Below, one piece after another: positions 16,440 through 26,176 of a stretch of 64,000 nt of DNA. A program made the position numbers and the translations under genes. The notes under the pieces were generated by a model. The model made no database searches. It saw only the letters and a list, made by a program, of their open reading frames with translations, and was not told the origin of the DNA. The stretch is from Chryseobacterium cucumeris (GTDB lineage: Bacteria; Bacteroidota; Bacteroidia; Flavobacteriales; Weeksellaceae): contig NZ_CP068760.1 in NCBI RefSeq assembly GCF_016775705.1, forward strand, positions 4,588,001-4,652,000, written 5' to 3'. The number at the start of each line of letters is the position of its first letter. Position 1 is the stretch's first letter.

Positions 16440-16871
16440 TTAAATCGCTTTTAAATGATGATGCAGATGATCTACATAATCATTGATAATAAACTCCAAC
16501 GTATAAACCTGCGGTTCTGTTTTGCTAGTATCACAGGTTCTCTGTAATGCTTCGTCCGGGATATTTTCTACGATATGAACAATCTGATAGTTCAAGGATT
16601 TCCACAGATCAATAAGATCTGAGATAGGAACATTCTGATAGTTCTGAGCTTTTACCCAGAAGTTCTGGTCATATACAATATTTTCGTTCTCTTTATATTG
16701 TGTCACAACAAATCTACGGATATTTGTAAAAGCGCTGTCACAAAGATGGCCAATAATTTCTTTTTTGGACCATTTTTCCGAGGAATTTTTATATGTCCAT
16801 TCTTCTTCAGTGATATTTTGGAATCTCTGAAGCTGTGCATCAATAATATTTTTAAGGATCTGGTAGTTCAT
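16440..16871 (-). CDS. DinB superfamily protein
   Basis: 143 residues of a four-helix bundle of the DinB/YfiT type. Conserved histidines that bind a divalent metal are placed as expected: KKEIIGHLCDSAFTNIRRF (first His) and the C-terminal DYVDHLHHHLKAI (second and third). Such proteins are thiol-dependent transferases (bacillithiol or mycothiol S-transferases) or of unknown activity. It starts 6 nt after folE stops, so the two are translated from one mRNA. Confidence 0.87.
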   Translation of the reverse strand: MNYQILKNIIDAQLQRFQNITEEEWTYKNSSEKWSKKEIIGHLCDSAFTNIRRFVVTQYKENENIVYDQNFWVKAQNYQNVPISDLIDLWKSLNYQIVHIVENIPDEALQRTCDTSKTEPQVYTLEFIINDYVDHLHHHLKAI

Positions 16872-16877
16872 TGTTTA

Positions 16878-17543
16878 TTAATCCAGTTTTGCATGACTTC
16901 CTACGTAATGTAAGAATTCCTGTCTTGTGATAGGGTTTGTTCTGAAAATACCACTGAGTTCCGCAGTAATTGTGGAGCTTGCTGTATCTTTTATTCCTCT
17001 GCAGTTGACACAAAGGTGTTTTGCATCAATAATGCAGGCTACATCTTTCGTTCCCAAAGCTTCTTTCAATGCGTCTACAATCTGCATGGTAAGCCTTTCC
17101 TGAACCTGTGGTCTTTTCGCGTAATAATCAACAATTCTGTTAATTTTTGAAAGACCAATTACTTCGCCATTGGAAATATAAGCAACATGGGCTCTCCCTA
17201 TGATGGGTAAAAAGTGGTGCTCGCAAAAAGAGTATACCGTGATATCCTTTTCCACCAGCATCTGGCGGTATTTGTATTTGTTGGAGAAAGTGGAGATTCC
17301 TGGTTTATTTTCAGGAAGAAGTCCTCCGAAAATCTCGTTCACATACATTTTGGCAACACGTCTTGGAGAATCTTTCAGAGAGTCATCTGTCATATCCAAT
17401 CCCAACGTTTCCATAATCTCACCAAAAAGCTCAGTAATTTTTTCAATTTTTTCCTGTGGCGATTTATCAAAAGCATCTTCCCTTATAGGCGTATGTTCTT
17501 TTCCAGTGAAAATATCATCGTCGTTATCAGTAAAATCAACCAT
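16878..17543 (-). CDS. folE: GTP cyclohydrolase I
   Basis: 221 residues. It converts GTP to 7,8-dihydroneopterin triphosphate, the first step of tetrahydrofolate (and pterin) synthesis. Zinc ligands C107 and H110 lie in SFCEHHFLPIIG and C178 in HLCVNCRGI; QERLTMQI (148-155) and the ending TITAELSGIF are signature segments. The first ~30 residues are a variable leader. It is the first gene of a unit with the DinB protein and has a TATTTTTG box 18 nt upstream. Confidence 0.97.
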   Translation of the reverse strand: MVDFTDNDDDIFTGKEHTPIREDAFDKSPQEKIEKITELFGEIMETLGLDMTDDSLKDSPRRVAKMYVNEIFGGLLPENKPGISTFSNKYKYRQMLVEKDITVYSFCEHHFLPIIGRAHVAYISNGEVIGLSKINRIVDYYAKRPQVQERLTMQIVDALKEALGTKDVACIIDAKHLCVNCRGIKDTASSTITAELSGIFRTNPITRQEFLHYVGSHAKLD

Positions 17544-17560
17544 TTTTATTTAATTTGCAG

Positions 17561-17568
17561 CAAAAATA
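17561..17568 (-). promoter_or_regulatory. -7 promoter element for folE (TATTTTTG)
   Basis: TATTTTTG on the minus strand fits TAnnTTTG and lies 18 nt upstream of the folE start, giving a very short leader. Confidence 0.55.
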
Positions 17569-17645
17569 CGGATAATATCTGTTCATCTATATTCAATTAG
17601 GATGAAAAACATTATCTTTTATAACCAGCTCAGATTAAAAAGCCT

Positions 17646-18797
17646 ATGATTATTGTCGAAGAAGTACAAAACCAACTCCATAAAAGGGAATTTCTGGAAT
17701 TCCCGGCCCGTCTTTATGAACACGACAAAAATTATATCCGCCCTTTAGATAAACATATTGAGGAGATTTTTGATCCTGCCAAGAATAAATTCTTTAAAAA
17801 CGGAGAATGTAAAAGGTTTCTGTTTAAAAAGAATGGCAATACCGTTGGGAAAGTAGCTGTTTTTGTGAACGGCTGTTATGAGCAAAAGCAGCCTACGGGA
17901 GGAATTGGCTTTTTTGACTGTATTAATGATCAGGAAACTGCCAATTTTATTTTTGACCATTGTAAAAACTGGCTTCAAATAAAAGGGATTGAAGCAATGG
18001 ACGGACCTATCAATTTTGGGGAACGGGATAAATTCTGGGGGCTTTTAATTGAAGGTTTTATCGAGCCTTTATTTGGAATGAACTACAATTTCCCTTATTA
18101 CAAAGATCTTTTTGAAAATTATGGTTTTCAGATTTATTTTGAGCAGCTATGTTTTACCAGACCTGTTTTTGCGGAAGTGTCGAGGATCTTTACCATTGCG
18201 CATGAAAAGAACAGAAGAAACCCTGCGATCTCAGCACAACCTATGAAAAAGAATAATCTGCCGAAGTTTGCAAAGGATTTTACAGAGATTTATAATAAAG
18301 CATGGGCATCTCATGGAGAAGGAAAGCATCTTGAAGAAGCAAAAGTTCTGAAGATGTTCAACACCATGAAACCAATCATTAATGAACATATCTCCTGGTT
18401 TGTTTACGAAAACGAAAAACCGATTGCGATGTGGATCAATATTCCTGATCTCAACCAGTGGTTTAAATATCTGAACGGGAAATTCGGGATTTTTCAAAAG
18501 CTTAAATTTTTGTTTCTAAAACGTTTTAAAAAGAATGAAAAAATGGTGGGGCTTGTTTTTGGTGTTGTTCCCGAATGGCAGAAGAAAGGTATTGACGGAT
18601 ATATGATCTGGGAAGGAACTCAGCATTTGAGAAAACATACCGATTTTACGATTACTGAACTACAGTGGATTGGTGATTTTAATCCGAAAATGATCAAGAT
18701 TGCAGAAACTCTTGACACTACAGTAACGCGAAAGCTTGCTACTTACCGGTATTTGTTTGACAGAAGTAAGGAGTTTGAAAGACATACTGGTCTTTAG
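17646..18797 (+). CDS. GNAT-like protein of the YghO type
   Basis: 383 residues. Its layout (MIIVEEVQNQLHKREFLEFP, then ARLYEHDKNYIRPLDKHIEE, KRFLFKKNGNTVGKVAVFVN) matches a conserved family related to E. coli YghO, with a split acyltransferase fold. The C-terminal half has the loop GVVPEWQKKGIDGYMIWEG where an acyl-CoA would bind. The family has no assigned reaction. It is divergent from folE and stands alone; the gap to metF carries only the metF terminator. Confidence 0.85.
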   Translation: MIIVEEVQNQLHKREFLEFPARLYEHDKNYIRPLDKHIEEIFDPAKNKFFKNGECKRFLFKKNGNTVGKVAVFVNGCYEQKQPTGGIGFFDCINDQETANFIFDHCKNWLQIKGIEAMDGPINFGERDKFWGLLIEGFIEPLFGMNYNFPYYKDLFENYGFQIYFEQLCFTRPVFAEVSRIFTIAHEKNRRNPAISAQPMKKNNLPKFAKDFTEIYNKAWASHGEGKHLEEAKVLKMFNTMKPIINEHISWFVYENEKPIAMWINIPDLNQWFKYLNGKFGIFQKLKFLFLKRFKKNEKMVGLVFGVVPEWQKKGIDGYMIWEGTQHLRKHTDFTITELQWIGDFNPKMIKIAETLDTTVTRKLATYRYLFDRSKEFERHTGL

Positions 18798-18985
18798 AGT
18801 AAGAAAGATAGAAGTTTAATTTTTCTTGGATACTTTAATTTATTTGACGCAAAGTCTTATTTGCTGATGTTATATTTTATAGGGAGCAAAGATGGAATCA
18901 ACAAAGTCGATTCTTTCTAAGCGGGTGTATAGCCTACGGCTTTCTTCATTTCTTCTATCTTTAAAATTAATTCTGTATCAGATTT

Positions 18986-19019
18986 TAAAAATAAAAACCC
19001 TGCTTTTTATGGCAGGGTT
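18986..19019 (-). terminator. Rho-independent terminator of the met operon
   Basis: AACCCTGC (18996-19003) pairs with GCAGGGTT (19012-19019); on the minus strand TTTTTATTTTT follows. It lies 20 nt after the metF stop and closes the ten-kilobase methionine operon. Confidence 0.9.
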
Positions 19020-19039
19020 CCTTCATTTTGGTACTTTTA

Positions 19040-19999
19040 TTAGAATAGCTCACCGGCTACTTTTTTGATATTATCACTTTTCCCCATTGAGTAAAAGTGG
19101 AGAACAGGAACTCCAAAGTCCAAAAGTTCTTTACACTGAGCAATAGACCATTCTATTCCGATCTGTTTTACCGCTTCATTATTTTTTGCATTTTCCACCT
19201 CATTGATCAGTTCTTCAGGAAGATCTATTTTGAATACCTGTGGCAGGATTTTCAAGTGCTTCTTAGTGGCAATAGGTTTGATTCCCGGAATAATTGGAAC
19301 CGTTATTCCCATTTCTCTTGCTTTCTGAACGAATTCAATATACTTTTTATTGTCAAAAAACATCTGGGTAACGATGTAATCTGCTCCGGCATCTACTTTT
19401 TGCTTCAGCCACTTCAGATCATAATTCATGGAGGGCGCTTCCATATGTTTTTCGGGATATCCAGCAACACCGATGCAGAATTTGTTCAGTTCATCACAAA
19501 CCTGTTCTTCGTTATGAAGATATTTTCCTCTTCCCAGATCATTAATCTGATTGACAAGATCCATCGCACTGGCGTGCCCTCCCTGAGTAGGTTCAAAATA
19601 TTGATGCCCTTTCATGGCATCTCCTCTTAAGGCCATTACATTATCTATTCCAAGGTACATACAATCTACCAGCAGATATTCTGTTTCTTCTTTTGTAAAA
19701 CCTCCACAAAGAAGATGCGGCACTGTATCTACATTATATTTATGCTGGATGGCTGCACAAATTCCTAAGGTTCCGGGGCGCATTCTTGTAATACGACGCT
19801 CCATCAAGCCATTTCCTTTGTCCAGATAGATATATTCTTCTCTGGATGTGGTAACATCAATGAAAGGAGGTTTGAACTCCATCAACGGATCTATGTTTGT
19901 ATAAAGATCTTCAATACCTATTCCCTTTTGTGGTGGAACAACTTCTAAGGAGAATAAAGTTTTTCCATTTGCATTTTTAATGTGTTCTGTTATCTTCAT
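19040..19999 (-). CDS. metF: 5,10-methylenetetrahydrofolate reductase
   Basis: 319 residues, typical for MetF. It reduces 5,10-methylene-THF to 5-methyl-THF with FAD, supplying the methyl group for MetH. Visible signatures: LFSLEVVPPQKGIGI near the start (catalytic Glu), DVTTSREEYI, the FAD-binding NVMALRGDAMKGHQYF, GADYIVTQMFFD and VPIIPGIKPI. It is the last gene of the met operon, 7 nt after metH2, which fits its role as methyl donor supplier to the synthase. Confidence 0.97.
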   Translation of the reverse strand: MKITEHIKNANGKTLFSLEVVPPQKGIGIEDLYTNIDPLMEFKPPFIDVTTSREEYIYLDKGNGLMERRITRMRPGTLGICAAIQHKYNVDTVPHLLCGGFTKEETEYLLVDCMYLGIDNVMALRGDAMKGHQYFEPTQGGHASAMDLVNQINDLGRGKYLHNEEQVCDELNKFCIGVAGYPEKHMEAPSMNYDLKWLKQKVDAGADYIVTQMFFDNKKYIEFVQKAREMGITVPIIPGIKPIATKKHLKILPQVFKIDLPEELINEVENAKNNEAVKQIGIEWSIAQCKELLDFGVPVLHFYSMGKSDNIKKVAGELF

Positions 20000-20006
20000 G
20001 TTAATG

Positions 20007-22667
20007 TTAATCTGCTAAATTGGGTGACAACCATTTTTTCGCTTCCTGGATGCTACAACCTCTTCTTGCTGCATAATCTTCAAGCTGGTCTTCTGTAATT
20101 TTTCCTAATCCGAAATATTTGGCATGCGGGCTTCCGAAATAATATCCGGAAACAGATGCTGTTGGGAACATGGCGAGACTTTCTGTAAGGAAAACCCCAG
20201 TATTCTCTTCTACTTTTAAAAGATCCCAGATGGTTTTCTTCTCCAGATGGTCCGGGCATGCCGGATATCCGGGAGCTGGACGGATTCCTTTATATTTTTC
20301 GGCAATAAGCTCTTCGTTGCTTAAGTTTTCCTGATTGGCATATCCCCAGTATTCTGTTCTGACTTTTTTATGTAAGAATTCGGCATAAGCTTCTGCAAAA
20401 CGGTCTGCCAAAGCTTTGACCATGATAGAATTGTAATCGTCATTGGCTTTTTCGTATTCCGCAGACAGCTCATCGGTTCCAAATCCGGTGGTTACGCAGA
20501 ATGCTCCCACATAATCGGTTTTTCCAGAGCTTTGAGGAGCAATGAAATCACTTAGCGCCAGATAGTCTTTTCCTTTTGATCTTTGAGCCTGTTGTCTTAG
20601 GGTTAAAAATTTAGCCTGCTCATTATTATTTTCATCAAAAATCAAAATATCATCAGATTCATTGGAATTGGCTTTAAAGATTCCGAAAATGGCTTTTGCT
20701 GTTAACAGTTTCTCATCCAGAATTCTATTCAAAATGACCTGAGCATCTTTGAATAGTTCTTTCGCCTGAACTCCTACCACCTCATCTTCCAGAATATTCG
20801 GGTATTTTCCATGAAGATCCCAGCTTCTGAAAAACGGAGACCAGTCGATGAAAGGAAGAAGTTCTCTCAGATCCTGATTTTCAATTACTTTTATTCCGAG
20901 ATTATTCGGTGTGAAAATTTCTTCATTTTCCCAGTCAATTTTAAAGTGATTTTCCCTTGCTTCTTTGATTGAAACATAATCTTTATCCACCTGTCTGTTC
21001 AGAAATTTTTCTCTGAAGTCAGAGTAGTCGTTCTTTAAATCCGAAACATATTCTTTATTTCTGTCACCCAGCAATGAGCTTACAACGTTTACCGCTCTTG
21101 AAGCATCATTCACATGAACGACAGCATTTTTATATTTCAAATCGATTTTCACAGCAGTATGTGCCTTTGACGTTGTAGCACCGCCGATTAATAGAGGGAA
21201 ATCCAAATTTTGTCTTTCCAATTCTGAAGCGATGTACACCATTTCATCCAAACTAGGGGTAATCAGTCCGCTTAGCCCAATAACATCTACTTTTTCTTCA
21301 ATGGCAGTCTGAATAATCTTTTCGGCAGGAACCATTACTCCAAGGTCAACAATTTCATAGTTGTTACAACCTAAAACAACACTCACAATGTTTTTGCCGA
21401 TATCATGAACATCTCCTTTTACGGTTGCCATTAAGATTTTTCCGTTGGCAGGTTTTGTTCCGTCTTTTTCTGCTTCAATGAAAGGCTGTAAATAAGCTAC
21501 TGCCTTTTTCATTACCCTTGCGGATTTTACTACCTGTGGAAGGAACATTTTTCCACTTCCGAATAAATCGCCTACCACTCCCATACCTGTCATCAGGTTC
21601 ACTTCGATGACGTGAAGCGGTCTTTCGGCCAATAGCCTTGCTTCTTCTACATCTTCTTCAATAAAACGGTCGATTCCTTTTACCAAAGCATGGGTAATCC
21701 TTTCCTGTAGAGGATTATTTCTCCACTCTAAGTCTTCAGTCTTTTCTTTTTTTACCGATTTATGTTTCTCAGAGTAATCTAAAAGCCTTTCGGTAGCATC
21801 TTCTCTTTTATCCAGGATGACATCTTCTACCAGCTCCAGCAATTCTTTATTGATTTCATCATAAACCTCCAGCATAGCCGGATTTACAATACCGATGTTC
21901 ATTCCTGCCTGAATCGCGTGATAAAGGAAAACAGAATGCATGGCTTCTCTTACGGTATCATTTCCACGGAAGGAGAAGGAAACATTGCTCACGCCTCCAC
22001 TCACGGATGCATAAGGAAGATTTTGTCTTACCCAGCGTGTAGCTTCAATAAAGTCGATGGCATTTCTTCTGTGCTCATCCATTCCAGTTGCCACCGGAAA
22101 GATATTTAAGTCGAAAATGATATCTTCTGCAGGGAAACCAATCTGGTTTACCAAAATATCATAGGAACGTTTTGAAATTTCAATTCTTCGTTCAAGATTG
22201 TCAGCCTGCCCTACCTCATCAAATGCCATTACAATGACAGCTGCACCGTACCTTTTGATGGCCTTGGCGTGTTTGATAAATTCTTCCTCGCCTTCTTTTA
22301 AGCTAATGGAATTCACAACACATTTTCCCTGAGCTACCTGAAGACCTGCTTCAAGGATCTCCCATTTGGAAGAATCTACCATAATCGGGATTCTTGCAAT
22401 ATCCGGTTCTGAGGCAATTAAGTTCAGGAATTTGATCATCGATGCTTTTCCATCGATCAAACCATCATCAAAGTTAACATCCAGAATCTGGGCACCTCCT
22501 TCTACCTGATGGCGGGCAATATCTAAGGCTTCTGAGAATTTCTCCTCTTTAATCAGTCTTAAAAACTTTTTGGATCCGGCAACATTTGTTCTTTCACCAA
22601 CGTTGATGAAATTACTTTCCGGGGTTATGATAAGAGGCTCGAGGCCTGATAATCTTAAATACTTCAT
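20007..22667 (-). CDS. metH: Methionine synthase, pterin/cobalamin/activation part
   Basis: 886 residues: this is the C-terminal three quarters of cobalamin-dependent MetH, lacking the homocysteine-binding barrel. Residues 15-300 are the methyl-THF (pterin) domain ([22 protein letters not shown]), ~320-400 the cap, ~405-540 the B12 domain with the axial ligand H421 in DVHDIGKN, and ~590-886 the SAM-dependent reactivation domain ([48 protein letters not shown]). It must work with the separate barrel encoded at 23844-24854. The desaturase stop lies 1 nt before its ATG, so translation is coupled. Confidence 0.96.
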   Translation of the reverse strand: MKYLRLSGLEPLIITPESNFINVGERTNVAGSKKFLRLIKEEKFSEALDIARHQVEGGAQILDVNFDDGLIDGKASMIKFLNLIASEPDIARIPIMVDSSKWEILEAGLQVAQGKCVVNSISLKEGEEEFIKHAKAIKRYGAAVIVMAFDEVGQADNLERRIEISKRSYDILVNQIGFPAEDIIFDLNIFPVATGMDEHRRNAIDFIEATRWVRQNLPYASVSGGVSNVSFSFRGNDTVREAMHSVFLYHAIQAGMNIGIVNPAMLEVYDEINKELLELVEDVILDKREDATERLLDYSEKHKSVKKEKTEDLEWRNNPLQERITHALVKGIDRFIEEDVEEARLLAERPLHVIEVNLMTGMGVVGDLFGSGKMFLPQVVKSARVMKKAVAYLQPFIEAEKDGTKPANGKILMATVKGDVHDIGKNIVSVVLGCNNYEIVDLGVMVPAEKIIQTAIEEKVDVIGLSGLITPSLDEMVYIASELERQNLDFPLLIGGATTSKAHTAVKIDLKYKNAVVHVNDASRAVNVVSSLLGDRNKEYVSDLKNDYSDFREKFLNRQVDKDYVSIKEARENHFKIDWENEEIFTPNNLGIKVIENQDLRELLPFIDWSPFFRSWDLHGKYPNILEDEVVGVQAKELFKDAQVILNRILDEKLLTAKAIFGIFKANSNESDDILIFDENNNEQAKFLTLRQQAQRSKGKDYLALSDFIAPQSSGKTDYVGAFCVTTGFGTDELSAEYEKANDDYNSIMVKALADRFAEAYAEFLHKKVRTEYWGYANQENLSNEELIAEKYKGIRPAPGYPACPDHLEKKTIWDLLKVEENTGVFLTESLAMFPTASVSGYYFGSPHAKYFGLGKITEDQLEDYAARRGCSIQEAKKWLSPNLAD

Positions 22668-22668
22668 T

Positions 22669-23760
22669 TTATTCTTCTAAAATATAGTAGGCATTATTGG
22701 CATTCTGCTTCAATAAATCCCTATGCTTACTTAAAGCTGTAATCAGCGGAAATCTTTTGTATGCTAAACCATGTTCTTTAGCAAACTCCTCAATCTCCTC
22801 TGTAATTTCATTATAATACATATAACTGTAATTGGGAAACAGATGGTGAGCAACGTGAAAATTGAAATTTCCCAACACATTTCTTACCAACCAGTTATTT
22901 TCTTTGAGATCATTGGTTACTTCCAGCTGGTGACGAAGCCAGCTAAACGGCAGACCATTCTCTTTATTTAATTTTGGAAAGGCATTATCAGGAAGCGGAT
23001 GCAAAGGCAGTAACACAAACAATGCAAAAATACTTGCTGAAATTACCTGTAAAAACCACGCTCCTAAAGCCAATCCTATTGATACTTTAAAGAACACCAC
23101 AGGAACCACAATCTGATAAAAGAAATAGAACAGCTTATAGCTTATCATTTTTACTTTTTCAATGGTGGGAATTTTTCCCTGGGTTTTTAAAATCACTCTT
23201 TCTTTATCAAAGAAGTCTCTGAAGTCTCTTATAAACATCCAGTTGAACAAATACAACGGATATACTAAAAAGAAAAACTTATCCTGATACTTCTGTATAC
23301 CTTTCGCTTTGATCCACGGTACGATTAAAAGCAGTCCGCTCTGTTCGATATCCGTGTCCCATCCATCTACATTAGGATAGGCGTGATGGCTTGCGATATG
23401 TCTTTTTTTCCAGATATAGGAGTTGGCACCTATAAAATCAAAAATGTGCAGAATCAGCCCATTGAGTCTTTTACTCTTATAAATGTTATTATGGGCTGCT
23501 TCGTGGATTAAGTTTAAATAAATTAAAACCAGAGAGATTCCCATTAAAACAAAACTCAGAATATAGATCCAGTGTTTTTCAGCATTCAAAAGAGCCAGAA
23601 CATATAATCCCAGATAGATCATCGGCAGAATAACTGCTTTAATCTGAATATAGATGTCCCTGTTTTCAGAAATCCCTTCCACCCTTTGGTTTACTTTCTT
23701 CCTCAACTCATTAAAAAGCTTAACATCTTCTGAATCTTTTAAGTAAATCGGCTTTTCCAT
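22669..23760 (-). CDS. Membrane fatty acid desaturase
   Basis: 363 residues with several membrane segments and the three histidine boxes of the acyl-lipid desaturase family: HEAAH (86-90), HIASHH (121-126) and HVAHH (302-306), which hold the di-iron centre. It inserts double bonds in membrane fatty acids with O2 and an electron donor. It is unexpected here: the gene sits between the two halves of methionine synthase, 83 nt after metH1 and 1 nt before metH2, in the same transcript, so it would be under the same SAM riboswitch. No cytochrome b5 domain is fused. Confidence 0.95.
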   Translation of the reverse strand: MEKPIYLKDSEDVKLFNELRKKVNQRVEGISENRDIYIQIKAVILPMIYLGLYVLALLNAEKHWIYILSFVLMGISLVLIYLNLIHEAAHNNIYKSKRLNGLILHIFDFIGANSYIWKKRHIASHHAYPNVDGWDTDIEQSGLLLIVPWIKAKGIQKYQDKFFFLVYPLYLFNWMFIRDFRDFFDKERVILKTQGKIPTIEKVKMISYKLFYFFYQIVVPVVFFKVSIGLALGAWFLQVISASIFALFVLLPLHPLPDNAFPKLNKENGLPFSWLRHQLEVTNDLKENNWLVRNVLGNFNFHVAHHLFPNYSYMYYNEITEEIEEFAKEHGLAYKRFPLITALSKHRDLLKQNANNAYYILEE

Positions 23761-23843
23761 TACATTAAATTTTGTGGTTTATTTAAAGATAATATTTATA
23801 ACCGAGCCTTCATTCTTGATTTTAATTAAAAAAATCTATCAAA

Positions 23844-24854
23844 TCAGACAAATTCTTTCAATTTTCTAGGCGGATAATCTTTCACCAGATCTGCAATCGC
23901 CCTGATATGCTCAGGGGTAGTTCCGCAGCATCCTCCAATAATATTGATTAATCCTTTTTCTACATATTCTTTAATCTGCCTTGCCATGTCCTCAGGAGTT
24001 TCGTCATATTTTCCGAAAGCATTTGGTAAACCGGCATTCGGGTATGCTGAAACATAGAATTCTGAATTATGAGCCAGTGTTTCAAGATAAGGAGTCAGCT
24101 GATCTGCTCCCAATGCACAGTTGAAACCTACGCTTAGTAAATTCAGGTGGGAAACTGAGATCAGAAAAGCTTCTGCGGTCTGTCCGCTCAATGTTCTTCC
24201 TGAAGCATCTGTAATAGTTCCTGAAACCATGATCGGGATCTTAATTCCTCTTTCATCCTGCAGTTCATCAATCGCAAATAAAGCTGCTTTCGCATTCAAG
24301 GTATCAAAGATGGTTTCTACCAGAAGAATATCTGAACCTCCATCCAGCAAAGCTTCACATTGCTGTTTGTAAGCTACTCTCAATTCTTCAAAGGTGATGG
24401 CTCTGTATCCCGGATCATTCACATCAGGGCTTAAACTTGCTGTTCTGTTTGTAGGTCCGATAGATCCTGCTACAAATCTCGGTTTGTCCGGATTTTTTGC
24501 GGTGTACTCGTCACAGGCTTTTCTTGCAATCTTTGCAGATTCATAATTCAGATCATATACAAGATCTTCCATATGATAATCTGCCATCGCAATCGTAGTT
24601 CCTGAGAACGTATTGGTTTCAATGATGTCTGCTCCGGCTTCCAGATATTTCTTGTGAACTTCTTCAATCGCCTGCGGCTGTGTAAGAGAAAGGAGGTCAT
24701 TATTTCCTTTTACCGGATGTTCCCAGTCTTTGAAACGCTCTCCACGATAATCTTCTTCTTCGAATTTGTATCTCTGAAGCATGGTACCCATCGCTCCGTC
24801 AAGAATTAAAATTCTTTCGGATAAAGCTTTATATAATTGTTCTGAATTTTTCAT
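23844..24854 (-). CDS. Methionine synthase, homocysteine-binding part
   Basis: 336 residues, a homocysteine S-methyltransferase barrel equal to the N-terminal module of Met[19 protein letters not shown] is the conserved start; zinc-binding cysteines are in VGFNCALG and the C-terminal [14 protein letters not shown]. It has no methyl-THF or cobalamin domain, so it must dock with the 886-residue protein at 20007-22667. It lies 37 nt after metZ. In other bacteria a similar protein can act alone with S-methylmethionine, but the operon context favours the split-MetH reading. Confidence 0.95.
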   Translation of the reverse strand: MKNSEQLYKALSERILILDGAMGTMLQRYKFEEEDYRGERFKDWEHPVKGNNDLLSLTQPQAIEEVHKKYLEAGADIIETNTFSGTTIAMADYHMEDLVYDLNYESAKIARKACDEYTAKNPDKPRFVAGSIGPTNRTASLSPDVNDPGYRAITFEELRVAYKQQCEALLDGGSDILLVETIFDTLNAKAALFAIDELQDERGIKIPIMVSGTITDASGRTLSGQTAEAFLISVSHLNLLSVGFNCALGADQLTPYLETLAHNSEFYVSAYPNAGLPNAFGKYDETPEDMARQIKEYVEKGLINIIGGCCGTTPEHIRAIADLVKDYPPRKLKEFV

Positions 24855-24891
24855 TTTAATCTATTTTGGCTAAAACCAGTTGCTATTTGAA

Positions 24892-26052
24892 TTAATCCAA
24901 AGCTTGTTTTAAATCTGCAATGATATCTTCTACATTTTCCAGTCCTACTGAGCAACGTACCAGTCCTGCAGTAATCCCTACTTCATTTCTTTCTTCGTCT
25001 GATAATTTGGAATGCGTTGTAGAAGCCGGATGCGTAACGATCGTTCTTGTATCACCTAGATTAGCAGACAATGAACACATTTGTATCTTATCTAAAAAGT
25101 TTCTTCCTCCTTCTATTCCCCCTTTTATTTCAAACGCCACAATATTTCCTCCGAGTTTCATCTGCTTTTTGGCGACTTCATAACTAGGATGGGATTTCAG
25201 GAATGGATATTTTACCAGTTCAACATTTGGATGACTTTCTAAAAACTCAGCTACCTTCAATGCATTCTCACAATGCTTTTCTATACGGATCGCCAATGTT
25301 TCTAAACTTTTTGATAATACCCAGGCATTAAAAGGAGACAATGCAGGACCTGTATTTCTTGCGAAAAGATAAATTTCTCTGATCAGGTCTTCTTTTCCTA
25401 CTGCGATTCCTCCTAAAACTCTCCCCTGTCCGTCAATCAGTTTCGTTGCTGAGTGTACCACAATATCGGCACCATATTTGATAGGCTGCTGAAGGTAAGG
25501 TGTTGCAAAACAATTATCTACAACAAATATAAGATTATGCTTTTTGGCGATCTGACCGAAAAACTCAAGATCCAGAATTTCAATAGCGGGATTGGTAGGA
25601 GTTTCAAGGTATAAGATCTTTGTATTAGGTTTGATGTATTGCTCCACATTCGCTGCATCTTCTGCTTTGAAATAAGAGGTTTCAATATTCCATTTCGGGA
25701 AATATTTGGTAAACAAAGTGTGGGTAGACCCGAATACTGACTGGCAGCTCACAATATGATCTCCAGCGTTTAGCAATGCTGCAAATGTTGAATAGATGGC
25801 TGCCATTCCTGTTGCAAAGGCATATCCTGCTTCTGCACCTTCCATTTTAGCGATCTTATCTGTAAACTCGGTTACGTTTGGATTAGAGAAACGGCTGTAT
25901 AAGTTTTTTGGTTTTTCTTCTGCAAAGCTTGCTCTCATATCCTCCGCATCCTGAAATATAAAGCTGGAGGTAAGATAGAGCGGCGTAGAATGCTCATCAA
26001 ACTGAGTTCTTTCCGTCTGGGTTCTTATTGCTGATGTTTCAAAATTTTCCAT
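24892..26052 (-). CDS. metZ: O-acyl-homoserine sulfhydrylase (PLP enzyme)
   Basis: 386 residues of the Cys/Met metabolism PLP family. The PLP lysine is K204 in VVHSATKLIDGQG; other signatures are YSRFSNPNVTEF, GYAFATGMAAIYSTF, YLETPTNPAIEILDL and HPASTTHSKLSDEER. It forms homocysteine directly from an acylated homoserine and sulfide. The MetZ subgroup is favoured over cystathionine gamma-synthase by its length and motif context (RFSNPNV, the ending GLVRCSVGLENVEDI). In this operon its substrate would be the product of the preceding MetX-like enzyme. Confidence 0.93.
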   Translation of the reverse strand: MENFETSAIRTQTERTQFDEHSTPLYLTSSFIFQDAEDMRASFAEEKPKNLYSRFSNPNVTEFTDKIAKMEGAEAGYAFATGMAAIYSTFAALLNAGDHIVSCQSVFGSTHTLFTKYFPKWNIETSYFKAEDAANVEQYIKPNTKILYLETPTNPAIEILDLEFFGQIAKKHNLIFVVDNCFATPYLQQPIKYGADIVVHSATKLIDGQGRVLGGIAVGKEDLIREIYLFARNTGPALSPFNAWVLSKSLETLAIRIEKHCENALKVAEFLESHPNVELVKYPFLKSHPSYEVAKKQMKLGGNIVAFEIKGGIEGGRNFLDKIQMCSLSANLGDTRTIVTHPASTTHSKLSDEERNEVGITAGLVRCSVGLENVEDIIADLKQALD

Positions 26053-26076
26053 ATAGTTTTAATTAATTTACCAAAA

Positions 26077-26100
26077 TAGCAGTCTAACAATGTACCAATT
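26077..26100. repeat. Octamer array, left arm (consensus TANCAATN)
   Basis: Three 8-nt units in register (TAGCAGTC, TAACAATG, then a third) 25 nt upstream of metZ. The reverse complement pattern recurs at 26136-26167. Confidence 0.7.
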
Positions 26101-26135
26101 AAAATCTTCGCTTTGCTCAGAATAACGACACCAAT

Positions 26136-26167
26136 TATTGGTAAACTGGTACATTATTAGATTGTTA
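26136..26167. repeat. Octamer array, right arm (consensus NATTGGTA)
   Basis: Four 8-nt units such as TATTGGTA and AACTGGTA, the inverted form of the left arm. The 15-mer at 26083-26097 pairs with 26147-26161 with a single mismatch, so the mRNA can form a long stem around a 35-nt core. The array reaches within 10 nt of the hom stop codon. Confidence 0.7.
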
Positions 26168-26176
26168 CATTAAATA

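Noticed and set aside
24892-26052. Cystathionine gamma-synthase in place of MetZ
   Set aside because: Not excluded by fold, but no cystathionine beta-lyase gene is in the operon and direct sulfhydrylation fits the neighbours better.
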